Shown here: in pieces, positions 52,868 to 63,051 of the stretch
Layout: each line of letters starts with the position of its first letter
Position numbering within the stretch: the first letter of the stretch is position 1
NCBI GenBank assembly: GCA_004835665.1
Contig: RBKR01000028.1
Coordinates: forward strand, 124,001 to 188,000
DNA length: 64,000 nucleotides
DNA from: Phoma sp. XZ068
Taxonomy: Eukaryota; Ascomycota; Dothideomycetes; Pleosporales; Didymellaceae
Direction of reading: 5' to 3'
The notes under the pieces: generated by a model
What the model was told of the DNA's origin: nothing
Seen by the model: the letters and a program-made list of their open reading frames with translations, nothing else
Database searches by the model: none
Translations under genes and position numbers: made by a program

Positions 52868-52922
52868 AGGTTGTAGAGCCACACACAATAGTTATTATCG
52901 CGGATTTTTTTGGCGGATTGTT
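52868..52922 (-). repeat. Conserved pogo 3' block, copy 6
   Basis: GTTGTAGAGCCACACACAAT, AGTTATTATCGCGGATTTTT, TTGGCGGA on the plus strand. Confidence 0.75.
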
Positions 52923-52957
52923 CTATAGACCTATGCGATAAAGTTCTTCCATACAAA

Positions 52958-54838
52958 TCATTTATATAGAGTTGCGACGCGGCCGCTGCGGGTCGTGTGA
53001 GTGCGCGCGGGCGGAGGAGGCGTCGCAGGCTTTGGACGACTACGCGCACCCACACCACGACGCGCAGGCTTAGTTTTGACCGCAGAAGCTTTTAAGGTTG
53101 TACGATTGCCTCTTTGGGGCAATCGTATAGCTTTTGCAGCGTCGCGAGCTTGTTTTGCAGCGAGTCTGGCAGCCTTCCGCGCGTCTATTGCTCGACGCTC
53201 CTCTGCCTTCCTCTCCGCGCGCTCTTCCTTCTCCCTCGCCCGTCGCGCACGCTTCTCTTCTTCGATCTTCGCCTTATAGAGTCTATTAGCAGCTTTCAAA
53301 TCCTTCAGATCTGCTTTTCTGAGCTCCTCCGCCTGCCGGTTCCGCTCGCAGATGCGACCTCTGCGGCGTGCCTCACCGAAGGCACGAGGTGACCAGAACT
53401 TTGCGCCACCCCATAGGTTCTGCTCATGTTGCTGCAGATCTAGTGCGTGGCCCTTCTTCTTCTGCTTCTTCTTAACCTTGAGAGCCTCTTCAAGACCTTC
53501 CTTCTCATAGTGTAGAAGCTCGTTCTCGGTGGAGATGTGGTGGATCACGTGCCGTAAGGCAGATGCTTCCTCCGACGTGTTATCCTTCACCAACACGTCA
53601 AATTGCTGTACTATTCGACGCCAATCTTGGCCCTTTGGATGAATCGGAGCTGTTGCCGACGAGCCTGCAGCCTCTGGCTGCTCAGTGTTGAAGCGGCTGA
53701 GTATAACGTCGGGTTCAAGCGGGTGAATACCTGTGGCAGCAAAGGCTTGATGGATGTTGGTTGCGGTGAAGGAGTCAAGCCAGGCCGGCCAGAACAGGTT
53801 GAAGAAGTCACCTTTCTTCACTGGCAGCAGTCCCTTACTCCGGTGAGCCCTCTTAGTAAGTTGGCGTGAGTAAGCGGCAGAGAGAGGCCTAAACAGGACT
53901 ACGTCTAACGGCTGCAGCGTGTGGGTGCTGTGAGGTGGGAAGATCGCTACAAGTATCTTGTGTTGGTGGCAATAAGTAAGAAACTGCTTTGTTACGTGGC
54001 TCCCGTGGCCGTCAATTACTAGTAATCGATACTTTCTCCGAGCACTGCCTTTTGTAGCCACATCGAACACCTGTTGCAGCCAGGCAAGGCCAACGTCGTC
54101 GTTGCTCCAGCCTGAGGGAGTTACTGCAACATATACGTGGTGTTTCCTGGCATCCACGTCGCTCACCCAGCTCGATTGGATGTTCTTTGGGTCTGCCGGG
54201 TACACAAGGGATGGAGGCAGTGCAACTCCAGACGCTCCCACGCAGGCTATAAGCGTAACCCATTCCCGATTGCCATCTTCTAGTGCCTGCCGAAACCGCT
54301 TATCTTTCAAGTGGCTCTTACTGAAGATCCTCTTGCCTCTGACGTCGACTCCAATCATGAAGCCCTTCTCATCCATGTTGTATGTGTGCTCCGCCTCAAC
54401 ACTATGCTCATGGATTTTGGCCTGTAGCATGTCGAAATAGAGCTTGTAGCTTTCCTTAGAATCCGCCGCATGGCGCTCCGCGCTCATATGGGTGGCCCAG
54501 AGAGAGGTAAGCTGGTCGCGGTGCCTATGAAGGAAGCGAGTAACCCAGCTTTCTGAAACCTCATTTCCGACGATTGTAGAGGCGAAATTGCGAACCATGT
54601 CACGGGTAGGAGGGATATGTTGATCGGTAAGCTGCTTTATATAGTCTACAAGATCAAGCTCCTCAAGGGTGAGACGTTGCTGCTTGGTGTTCTTGGAGTC
54701 TGTCGAGCCAGAAACGCGTCGATGGCGCCGCGACAACGTTGATCGCGACACACCGTGTTTGGTAGCTATTTCCTGGTAGCAAAGTTGATCAGCTGCAGCA
54801 GCAGCGTCTGCCTCTTTCAGCGCAGCTTCTATCGACAT
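52958..54838 (-). CDS. pogo-like DDE transposase (626 aa)
   Basis: Open from ATG 54838 (Met-Ser-Ile-Glu-Ala-Ala) to 52958. N-terminal helix-turn-helix (YQEIATKHGVSRSTLSRR, residues about 21-38), a second DNA-binding domain (about 55-130), and DDE residues in YNMDEKGFMIG, LLVIDGHGSHV and LQPLDVVLF. The target motif HPLEPDVILSRF follows. A long basic coiled coil ends in RTHTTRSGRVATLYK. No stops or frameshifts, and the element ends are intact, so it may be active. Confidence 0.93.
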   Translation of the reverse strand: MSIEAALKEADAAAAADQLCYQEIATKHGVSRSTLSRRHRRVSGSTDSKNTKQQRLTLEELDLVDYIKQLTDQHIPPTRDMVRNFASTIVGNEVSESWVTRFLHRHRDQLTSLWATHMSAERHAADSKESYKLYFDMLQAKIHEHSVEAEHTYNMDEKGFMIGVDVRGKRIFSKSHLKDKRFRQALEDGNREWVTLIACVGASGVALPPSLVYPADPKNIQSSWVSDVDARKHHVYVAVTPSGWSNDDVGLAWLQQVFDVATKGSARRKYRLLVIDGHGSHVTKQFLTYCHQHKILVAIFPPHSTHTLQPLDVVLFRPLSAAYSRQLTKRAHRSKGLLPVKKGDFFNLFWPAWLDSFTATNIHQAFAATGIHPLEPDVILSRFNTEQPEAAGSSATAPIHPKGQDWRRIVQQFDVLVKDNTSEEASALRHVIHHISTENELLHYEKEGLEEALKVKKKQKKKGHALDLQQHEQNLWGGAKFWSPRAFGEARRRGRICERNRQAEELRKADLKDLKAANRLYKAKIEEEKRARRAREKEERAERKAEERRAIDARKAARLAAKQARDAAKAIRLPQRGNRTTLKASAVKTKPARRGVGARSRPKPATPPPPARTHTTRSGRVATLYK

Positions 54839-55026
54839 TGTGGCGTTGAGTTATGTTATTGGGAAGATTGGCTTGTTTTGGTGTGCGCGTGCATCACGCG
54901 GCGCCGTGCAGCACGCGCACGGACACGTTAGGGTACCGTGCACGGACTCGTGATGCGCATGGACGCGTGATGTGCACCCCACCAACTTTTGACGCGTCGT
55001 TTGCACCCCCATACCTCAACACCACG

Positions 55027-56946
55027 ATGCCGTTAGAGGAAGCCCTTGAAGAGCTAGATAGTTTGAAGCCTGGAGAACATTTTTCATATACAGCTCTTTC
55101 TAAAAAACACAGTTGTTGTCGCTCAACGTTGACGCGTCAACACCGTGGTGAAGTCGTCAGCCATGCAACCAAGGCATCTTCCCAACGACTGCTACACCCA
55201 CGCGATGGGGTAGAGGTTGTACAGTACATCAGAGGACTCACAGAGAGACACTTAATGCCTACAAGGCAGATGATTATAAATATAGTCACTCCCTTGTGTG
55301 CTTGGGCGCCAAGCGATCGATGGGTGACGCGCTTCCTTCATCGCAACCACGACACGCTTATTACGGCCTGGACAACGCCTATGGAAACCAGCCGCCACGA
55401 GGCTGATTCTAGTGAGAAGTACCGCCTGTACTTCACTCTTTTGCACGGTAAAATCGACGAGCATGAGGTAGAGGCGGAGAACACGTACAACATGGATGAG
55501 AAGGGCTTCATGATTGGAGTGATTGGAAAGAGCGTCAGAATCTTTGATAAGGAGCTCTATGGGCTTAAGCAGTATAAGCAGTCATCGCACGACGGCAACA
55601 GAAAATGGGTGACGGTGCTGGCATCAATATGTGGCGATGGGTCAACCTTACCTCCAGCAGTCATCTTTCCTTCACCATCACTCACGGTACAGCAAAGCTG
55701 GGTACGCGAAATCGATGCCGATAAGCACTCTATCCACTTCGGCGTCTCACATAATGGATGGACGAACGACGATTTGGGTTTGGCGTGGTTGCAACAGGTG
55801 TTTGATCGCTATACTAAGGTCAAGGCTCGGGGGAAGTACAGGTTACTTATCCTTGACGGGCACGGCAGCCACGTGACGAAGGCCTTCATCGATTATGCTC
55901 ATAACCACAGGATCCTGCTGCTTATCTTCCCTCCGCACGCTACCCACACGCTTCAGCCGCTCGATGTGGTGTGCTTCAAATCGCTGGCGTCAAACTACTC
56001 CAAAGAGCTCCTTCGTCGCAACCACACCACACTAGGCTGGTGCCCAGTCAATCAGAGCGACTTCTTCTCTATTTTCTGGGCGGCCTGGAAGAGTACCTTC
56101 ACTGAGGCGTTGGTCAAGCGAGCCTTTGAGTGCACTGGAATCTACCCACCCAACGCTGACGTTATACTCGATCGGTTCAAAACACCACCACCTCAGTCAC
56201 CTAGCACGACTCCAGAGCCATCAAAGCTTCAGCCAGCACCTAGTTCACCTAGTTATTTGAAGACGCAGAGGCTGTTAAGGCGTGAGCGGGCAAGTGATCA
56301 ACCTGGTACCGCTGCAGCAGTTGACCAGGCCTTCCACCAACTCCATGTGCAATTAGAGCTATATAAGCACAAGGTAGAGGGCCTTGAAGAGGCCTTATCA
56401 GTTAATAAGAAGAAGAGGAAGAAGAAGAAAGTACTGCCTTTGCAACCTACTGACCCTAACGTGCAAGGTGGAGCTGTTTTGTACAGTCCAAGTGCGAAAG
56501 AGCGAGCTGAACAAGAGCTTAAGGCAATTGAGCAGCGGAAATTAGAAGAAGACGCTGCTAAGACTACCAGGCGTGGAATTCAACACCAAAATAAGCTGCT
56601 TAAGGTCAAAGAGCAAGAGCAGAAGCGTGCAGAGAGAGAGAGGGTAGCAGAAGAGCGCGCTCAGAAGCGTGCTGAAGAGCGCGCTCAAATCGACGCTCGC
56701 AAGGCAGCCAGAGCAGCTGCAAAAGCGCTTCGCGACGCTGGAAAAAGTATCCAATTGCCTAAACAGGCTACAGGCAAGGCCTCACAGCAATTGCAGTCAA
56801 AAGTAACGAAGCGTCGTGGTCGTGGTGGTGTGCGCAGTCGGCAGGTTGCTCATAAGCCGTCCCCACCACCACCACCTGTCAAGACCAAGAGCGGTCGCTA
56901 CACCAAGCCTACGTACAAAATGAGATCGTCAAAATGTGCGCAATAG
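55027..56946 (+). CDS. pogo-like DDE transposase (639 aa)
   Basis: ATG 55027 (Met-Pro-Leu-Glu-Glu-Ala). Helix-turn-helix (YTALSKKHSCCRSTLTRQ), a second DNA-binding domain with a degenerate part (IINIVTPLCAWAP), and DDE motifs YNMDEKGFMIG, LLILDGHGSHV and LQPLDVVCF. PPNADVILDRF follows; this is the place where the related half-copy at 44.2 kb joins a LINE tail. A coiled coil rich in Arg, Glu and Ala and a Pro-rich C-terminus with KTKSGRYTKP follow. Fully open. Confidence 0.93.
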   Translation: MPLEEALEELDSLKPGEHFSYTALSKKHSCCRSTLTRQHRGEVVSHATKASSQRLLHPRDGVEVVQYIRGLTERHLMPTRQMIINIVTPLCAWAPSDRWVTRFLHRNHDTLITAWTTPMETSRHEADSSEKYRLYFTLLHGKIDEHEVEAENTYNMDEKGFMIGVIGKSVRIFDKELYGLKQYKQSSHDGNRKWVTVLASICGDGSTLPPAVIFPSPSLTVQQSWVREIDADKHSIHFGVSHNGWTNDDLGLAWLQQVFDRYTKVKARGKYRLLILDGHGSHVTKAFIDYAHNHRILLLIFPPHATHTLQPLDVVCFKSLASNYSKELLRRNHTTLGWCPVNQSDFFSIFWAAWKSTFTEALVKRAFECTGIYPPNADVILDRFKTPPPQSPSTTPEPSKLQPAPSSPSYLKTQRLLRRERASDQPGTAAAVDQAFHQLHVQLELYKHKVEGLEEALSVNKKKRKKKKVLPLQPTDPNVQGGAVLYSPSAKERAEQELKAIEQRKLEEDAAKTTRRGIQHQNKLLKVKEQEQKRAERERVAEERAQKRAEERAQIDARKAARAAAKALRDAGKSIQLPKQATGKASQQLQSKVTKRRGRGGVRSRQVAHKPSPPPPPVKTKSGRYTKPTYKMRSSKCAQ

Positions 56947-56957
56947 TCAATAGATTA

Positions 56958-57010
56958 ATCCACCAGCTTTTCTCGTGATGATCGCGTTTGTGTGTGGCTC
57001 AATAGCCTCA
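56958..57010 (+). repeat. Conserved pogo 3' block, copy 7
   Basis: TCCACCAGCTTTTCTCGTGA, TGATCGCGTTTGTGTGTGGC, downstream of the transposase stop. Confidence 0.8.
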
Positions 57011-57080
57011 CTTTTATCTGGGGTCCAAAAGTGGTTGGGTGCGCATCACGCGTCCATGCGCATCACGAGTCCGTGCACGA

Positions 57081-57973
57081 ACGTGCACGGACAGATGGCG
57101 ACCGCGGGCGCGTGCCGACCGCCGAACAACCTCACAACTCTCACAAAAATGAGGCTGTAGAGCCACCCACAACAAGTATTATCATGAGATTTCGTGGTGG
57201 AATAGTATAGTAATACTAGCGATCAATTTGGCTTATTTAAATTTACTTGGAAGTTTGACGTTGCGGCCTCGCGACGTTGTGATGGGTGGGGGGGTTGGGG
57301 GGACCCCAGCGTCGATGTGGCCACGTCCACCATCACCAGCTCGGTTTTGACGCTTGTTGTTCTGTATAGGTACTGCTGAAGCCTTCCTCTTACCCTTTTG
57401 GGACAATTGTAGAGCTTTTTCAGCGTTGCGAGCTTCCTTCTGACGCTGTTTTTTGGCTGCTTGTTCTGCCTTCTCCTTCACACGCTCTGCCCTGGCTCTT
57501 GCTTTTGCCTCACGCTTCTCCTGAGCTATTTGCTTGTTGTATTTCCTAACTTCTGCTTGGACCTTCTTCCTCTCACTTTTTTGGAGTTGTTGTTCAAGTA
57601 ACTCACGATCGTATGCCTGTCGACGCTCCTGTGATGCTGCAACCTTCGTTGGAGTCCACATATTCAAGCCACCATAGTACTCCTTGAGATCTAGAGTCTT
57701 CCTAGGCTTATTTTTCTTCCCCTGATAGCTTATATGCTCATTGAGGCCCTCCCTCTCATGTGCCATAAGGTCAATACGGGCCGTGAGTATATGTACTGCC
57801 TCAGTGAGCTGTCTCACATCCTTTTTCTCATTATCCAGAACGTTCTCCCTGATTATACGCCTCATTTTCTTCCAATCTGACGCGCTGAGATTCGAAGTTG
57901 AGCTCTCTCGTGAGCCTTGGTCATGTGTGGTGGTGTTGTTGAACCTTTTGAGTATAACGGAGGGGTCAGGGGG
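57081..57973 (-). pseudogene. 3' half of a pogo-like element fused to a LINE tail
   Basis: Reverse strand: the frame starts right at the LINE tail with PPDPSVILKRF and continues through a helical and coiled-coil C-terminus to a stop at 57233, ending TTSRGRNVKLPSKFK. The catalytic half is missing. The terminal repeat abuts the right end of the neighbouring element (GTGCACGGACAGATGG at about 57083). The sequence groups with the copy at 27-29 kb rather than with the half-copy at 44 kb. Confidence 0.85.
57148..57205 (-). repeat. Conserved pogo 3' block, copy 8
   Basis: GAGGCTGTAGAGCCACCCAC, AACAAGTATTATCATGAGAT, TTCGTGGTGG on the plus strand. Confidence 0.75.
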
Positions 57974-58330
57974 CTTGGTTGGTTGGTTGGTTGGTTGGTA
58001 TTCATTTTTCGTCTAGTTGATGGGGATTAAGTCCACCATCTCGCCTCCCGAAGGGCATATACGACGTGCTAAGCTATGGAATTACAGTGCTGAGACACTA
58101 CCTTAGAAAGCATTTCTTGCCTGCGCGGGTATTGCTACCATGTCGAGCTACAGCTCCCCTTCCAGTTGGGGAGACTGAGCAATTTGTGTACATTGGGGTG
58201 GATTCCTCGTGTGTGTTCAGAGGCAGTTAAGTGCCGTAAGAGTAGGAGAGAGAAAGAGAGGGAGGGTAAGAGGGAGAGTAGGGAAAGAGTACGGTGTTTT
58301 GTCTAGCTCTTATCGTGTCTTTACCGGCGT
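57974..58330 (-). mobile_element. 5'-truncated LINE tail, subfamily a, reverse strand
   Basis: Reverse-strand copy of the same about 220-bp LINE 3' end. It finishes AATACCAACCAACCAACC at the pogo junction. The upstream part includes CTGCCTCTGAACACACAC and a pyrimidine-rich run, as in the tail at 43.9 kb. The 5' boundary near 58.3 kb is approximate. Confidence 0.85.
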
Positions 58331-59092
58331 TGGCCAATTCACACTACTCTTGCTGAACATCGCAAGAAGAAACACGTCTGCCTAGCGCTTCCTCTACCGT
58401 TGATGATGTTGGACGTGCGTTTGGGTCGATTCGCAACATCATTTCTACGACGTCTACAGTCCTTTGTAGGGGTGCTCTGGCGCGTTCCAGCAGACTTTGC
58501 ATCATTTTGATAACCGCTGTCCGTATTTAGGCACCTGTACTAGGTCCTATTTCTCGAAATCAGTAGAGACTGTCATATCACACGCGATCTGGGAAATATG
58601 TGCTCAGCCTGCACAGCCGCGTTCTGTTCCTTTTTCCAGTCGAAAACCACCTCAGAACACTGTCCTTAGGACGCTGTGTTCAACTTAACAATCTACTGTG
58701 TATTAGATTCTCAGTCATCAACTCCTGAGTCGTTCGAGTAGACCACTCCTGTACTACGAGTCGTTCGAGTGTACTACTCCGTACGACGAGTCGTTATTCC
58801 AAACAAGTCATTGCGAGCTATACCTCTGCCCGTACTCATCCCTGAGAACCAATCGAACGACGTACCACGGGCTTCGCTCAGGTACGACCTCAACACTATA
58901 GAACTACTGTACTTGTATAGGGTAGTTAGGTTGTAAGCATGCCTAGTAGGGTAAGAGCATAGATACAATATAAGGCTGTTTAAGACTAAAGAGGGTGTCT
59001 TGACTTTCCTTTGAAGATCTGTTGATTATTCAGTATGACAATCGCAAGATTGTGTTCTCTTCTCCCACTATATTCAGCTTTGTTGCCCAACC

Positions 59093-59272
59093 ATGAAGTC
59101 GCAACATGGTGAACAGAAGGGCTCTCAGCCTGCCATGGAAGTCGCTAGAGTTCTCCTTGGAGGTATTGTCTTGATCTGGACCGCCCGCGATGGTTATCGA
59201 GAAGTGTCGCGGGTCCTGAAGGGATATTTCGACTACGATGCCACACTCAAGATACTACAAATAGACCATTGA
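59093..59272 (+). CDS. Possible small protein (59 aa)
   Basis: An ATG frame with Met-Lys-Ser-Gln start, a hydrophobic stretch VARVLLGGIVLIWTA at about 18-32, then a charged helix and end QIDH. Too short to judge by length, and no family recognised. It could be a small membrane-associated protein or chance. Confidence 0.25.
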   Translation: MKSQHGEQKGSQPAMEVARVLLGGIVLIWTARDGYREVSRVLKGYFDYDATLKILQIDH

Positions 59273-59576
59273 ATCCAAAAGAACAATTTGACGAGACTAT
59301 AGAGATGACTCGCGATGAAAGTTAAAAACATCTGTATAGAGGCGCCCGGACAAATGCATCAGATTTATATCCACCATTTGACGCATTGACGAAATAGCGG
59401 TGACGATCGCAAAGAAGCTCGATGTCAATCTGCTTCGCAAGGCGAGCGCGCTCTGCCACAACTGAGGCGTTAACGTTAAAGGGTGCATTAGAAGTTTAGA
59501 GGGGAGATGCACAGAATAGTGTCGAGTCTGGATCACGATGATGGGCATTCATTTAGATGTTCAGCAAGCTCGGAGT

Positions 59577-59645
59577 GCCCTAAAAATTATTCGGACGACC
59601 CCTAAAAATACTCGGAAACCCGCTAAAAATACTCGGATGGCCCTA
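59577..59645 (+). repeat. Short tandem repeat, about 22-bp unit, three copies
   Basis: CCCTAAAAATTATTCGGACG, CCCCTAAAAATACTCGGAAA, CCCGCTAAAAATACTCGGAT: three consecutive units with few differences. Confidence 0.85.
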
Positions 59646-60184
59646 GTAGCGCGGATGCGTAGAAGAGAAACCCAGATACATTACTTTGGCAATACATCTA
59701 ATTATTGTAACTAATGAGGCATCGAATGCATAACCTCTAGACAAATCTTTGCTAATTCGAATATTTCAACCGCAAAAGGAAGATGGTATACTGTGGAGCA
59801 TATCAAGCTAAGCTCTACTGCAGCTACTTAGTCCATTTGGGTTTCTTCGCAAAACCTCACGTAAAAACCCGACACGGAACGCCGACAACTACCGATGCCC
59901 CGATAAATAGTGTGGTAGTCTACTTGGTATGGCTAATCTCCGCAAGGTTCCGACTAGCGTAGTAGTGCTGTGTCTTGGCATCGAAGCTGCCTGAAGAACT
60001 CGTATTACTCGATAGTTCATAGAGAGAGAGCTGCCTTATAAAAGGATTGTAGCTGTAGCTGTATTACCGTTATCATCCTTCTCAGGGGAAATCAACAACT
60101 GAATATTAATCAACACAAAGTCACGATACCTCACAACCTTCAAGGGATATAGCTTATGCTTCCAACCCATATATCCCTATCAAG

Positions 60185-61038
60185 ATGTCGGACTCAACCA
60201 AGTACCTCTCCAAGCTTCGGGACTCCCGCATTCTCGTGATCGGTGGGTCTTCGGGCATCGGTTTCTGCGTTGCAGAAGCATGTGTGGAACATGGCGCAAT
60301 AGTTACAGTGTCCTCCTCAAACATGGACCGCGTTAACATAGCAGTCGAGAAGCTGAAAGGAAGTTATCCGTCGGCTACACAAAGGGTTTTTGGTGTCCGC
60401 GTCGACCTCTCGAACGCAGATACGCTCGAGGATGAGCTGAAGACGCTGTTAGAGAGTACCAAGGAGAAGCTGAGAGGACAGAAGTTGGATCATGTGGTTT
60501 TCACAGCGGGCAATGCGATAGCTACGATCAAGCTGGAAGATATGGTAAGATCATTTTCGTACGCTGAGCTTGGAACGATCGGAATGACTAAGTCCTTTAG
60601 ACCATGCAAAATATCGTACAGGCAGGGCAAATCCGTTTCTTCGCACCTCTTCTCCTCGCGAAATTCCTTCCTGCCTACCTCAACTCGTCCTACAAATCAT
60701 CCTACACCATCACTACAGGAACTACCTCTGAGAAGCCCGTTGCCAACTGGAGTGTCGTTGGCTCCTACGCTGGCGGTCACCACAGCATGGTCCGCAACCT
60801 TGCGCTTGATCTTAAACCAATTAGGGTCAACGGTGTTAGTCCAGGTGCTGTAGACACTGAGCTGTGGACAATGTCAGCGGACATGAAGGAAATGGTCATG
60901 AAGGCCGTGGCGGAAAAAATGACGACTGGAAGGCCTGGGCAGCCGGAGGATGTGGCGGAGGCATACTTGGCGATTATGAAGGATGTCAATATGGATGGTA
61001 GTGTGGTTAGAACGGATGGTGGATATATGCTTATGTAA
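60185..61038 (+). CDS. Short-chain dehydrogenase/reductase (265 aa)
   Basis: NAD(P)-dependent oxidoreductase of unknown substrate. Exon 1 is 60185-60544 and exon 2 is 60601-61038. The 56-bp intron starts GTAAGA and ends CTTTAG and splits in phase 0. The Rossmann motif GGSSGIG is near residue 20, with DLSNAD and FTAGNA following. The usual catalytic Tyr-x3-Lys is not clear: the corresponding segment reads SYAGGHHSM, with His where Lys is normal. VNGVSPGAVDTELW is typical of the C-terminal half, and the end (VVRTDGGYMLM) is complete. The Lys replacement is found in some divergent fungal members, so activity is uncertain. Confidence 0.88.
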
Positions 61039-62075
61039 GAGACATCTCCAGAAATCTGATGCTGTCTGCCACAGTCATTACGTCACCATTACTGTCTTTG
61101 TGAGTTTGGGTTGGACGCAGAAATGATCTGGCTGCGCTAAATATTAAGGTTCCGTGATCTGTCTTGTGTTGCTATGTCTCGGCTAAATGGCTCTTTACTG
61201 TGTTCGATATTGTGAAGCTTGCTCCTGATTTTTGTCGGTCTGTCCCTGCCGTCGTTGCAACGGTGGCTCTACAGGTACCAAATTAACATGTGGAAACGCG
61301 TAATTGCCTGTAGGGATCGACTGAGTTTGAGTTGGAATGGTATGTCAATCAAGTTCCCGACCGTTTGAATGGCAAAGAGTGTATAGCCCTGCAGAGACAA
61401 TAGATGAACAAGAAATGGACCTTCGCGAGATCCGTCTGAGTTGAATATCTTCACCCTGTCTCCGACACGAAACCTGCTCGTCTGGACATAGTCAACGAAT
61501 GAGACTGCACAAAGATTACACCTTGATGTTGTGGCTCTTACTTGGTTATATGCCCTAACTTGTGAGCGGCCGTCGCCGTCAATGTACACAAATTCAGAGC
61601 TTTGGGTTCTTGATCTTCTGATTAGATACACTGATGACTGGTGCCACTCCCGTTTCTGCTTCAGTCATCTTGTGAGTATGCCAATACAATATCCGCGGAT
61701 TTCCAATAGGCTATTGTGAAAGATACACATGCGTTATTTCGAGGGGTGAGCCATGCTTTAACTTCTCGGTTGCCTTTCATGTTACTCAGCCTTCATACCT
61801 GCATATGCATCGAGGCTCTGCATGTGCGCTGGCTGCAATGAAGCCTGTTTTACCGGAATTTGCCTACATGTAGCTCTATCAGTTAATATTTCTCTGCTTT
61901 CTTCCCATATGTAGGGTTCTGTACTACATATCTATAGATAAGCTTTGTTTGCGAAAAGCCGCACATCCTATGTTGCAAGCCTTTTGCATCAGTAACGTTA
62001 CATGTCGTCCACGGCGAATCAAGCACAGACCAAATACAATATGTAGACTCTGTTGGACAGAAAACTGCATATTGA
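61039..62075. other. Intergenic; possible reverse-strand exon pair at 61269-61631
   Basis: On the reverse strand a frame at 61631-61269 contains FVYIDGDGRSQVRAYNQ, a possible intron (GTAAGAG to GTCCAG, about 60 bp, same frame) and TSRFRVGDRVKIFNSDGS, which looks like a small beta-rich domain. No ATG in frame was found. Nothing else recognised. Confidence 0.3.
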
Positions 62076-63051
62076 CCTCTCCAAGTTGAAGATTACAAGG
62101 CGGGGTATCCCCGCTTTGATGCCCTTCTTGCGGCTCACGCTCTCTTCTTCCATTGTCGCCGATTCAACAGACTTCGCGCTCGGACTTTGCTATTAAAGCA
62201 GGACAGACTATCTCAACTTGAAGAGAAACTAGACGATCTCGACAAGAAGGAACGATTTCTTCTCTTCCTGGGCAAAAGTCGCTTAGACGCGAATGCGGAT
62301 TGGCTGTCTACCCTCGCTGCCATCGAATTGAGTCTCGATGATTACGGTATGTTTGAGATAACGACTGAAACAGAACTCTGGTATACTAAGCCATCGAAGA
62401 CAAATTTGTTGAAAGCAGTCGCCGCATGCTGAGTTTAGATGCTGCTGAGGCAAGAGATATCGAAAGCTCGCAGGAATTGGTTAAATGGTACTGGGTGCGT
62501 CGATAGAGAAGAAACCGCATATCTCGCACAAACCAGAGAGTTCGCTTCTTTGGCCCCTTTAAGAGATAGCGCGCTCTTGAAAGTGGAAGTATGGGTGGAA
62601 GATGTACTGATTCGATGTTACCGCGGCCTTCGTCAAGTAAGAAAACTCGGCTTTCACCTGGGCATACTGACACAATACCAAGGACCCTCACTATGATCTT
62701 GCAAAGGATCCAAACGTCTATCTGTACTCCGGGCGCCTGATCAAACGTATGGCGCAAATAATACTGCTGTCACTGATAACGTCACTATTACTCATGCCTG
62801 TCGTGATCTGCAACGTCAGGAACACTATATCTATACGGATAGTCATTATCATTATATTCGCCATTATCTATCTCTTGATCTTGTCAGAGTTGACCAAATC
62901 GAGAACGATGGAATTGGTCCTTGCTAGAGCGACGTAAGTTAGCAGAGTCACCAGGCATAAATTTTTGCAAGGGCTAACAAATAAACCTAATGTCAGATAT
63001 GCGACCGTTTTATTGTGGTTGTATGGGGCACTGATGAGATGCAACCTCTGA
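62076..63051 (+). pseudogene. DUF6594-like membrane protein, one frameshift
   Basis: Fungal family with a helical N-terminus and C-terminal membrane helices. The N-terminal motif GYPRFDALL with RRFNRLRARTLLLKQDRLSQLEEKLDDLDKKE starts at about 62103. Exon joins: 62346|62400 (intron GTATGT...GAAG), 62636|62683 (GTAAGA...CCAAG) and 62933|62997 (GTAAGT...GTCAG), giving DKFVESSRRMLSLDA, YDLAKDPNVYLYSGRLIKR and then two or three membrane helices (IILLSLITSLLLMPVVI, IVIIIIFAIIYLLIL) to a stop at 63051. A one-base shift at about 62465 is needed before NWLNGTGCVDREETAYLAQT. The first exon with the start codon was not found. Confidence 0.6.

Larger units (their letters stand above)
52797..54928 (-). 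mobile_element. pogo-like DNA transposon, intact-looking (2,132 bp)
   Basis: Inverted repeats of about 45 bp: left ACGTGTCCGTGCGCGTGGTG, right read inward ACGTGTCCGTGCGCGTGCTG, then GCACGGCGCCGCGTG in both, with few mismatches. TA lies at 52795-52796 and 54929-54930. Confidence 0.93.
54936..57080 (+). mobile_element. pogo-like DNA transposon (about 2.14 kb)
   Basis: The left end CCGTGCACGGACTCGTGATG is preceded by TA (54934-54935). The right end, read inward, has GACTCGTGATGCGCATGGAC, and both share GCGTGATG(T/C)GCACCC and ACTTTTG. The right tip reads CACGAA instead of CACGGTA, so it has mutated or been clipped. Only 7 bp separate it from the preceding element. Confidence 0.88.
58331..60184. 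other. Mostly unassigned sequence with two small repeat patches
   Basis: A short repeated motif TACGAGTCGTTCGAGT occurs near 58725-58795, and a tandem array lies at 59577-59645. Apart from the small frame at 59093 no gene is evident. Confidence 0.45.
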
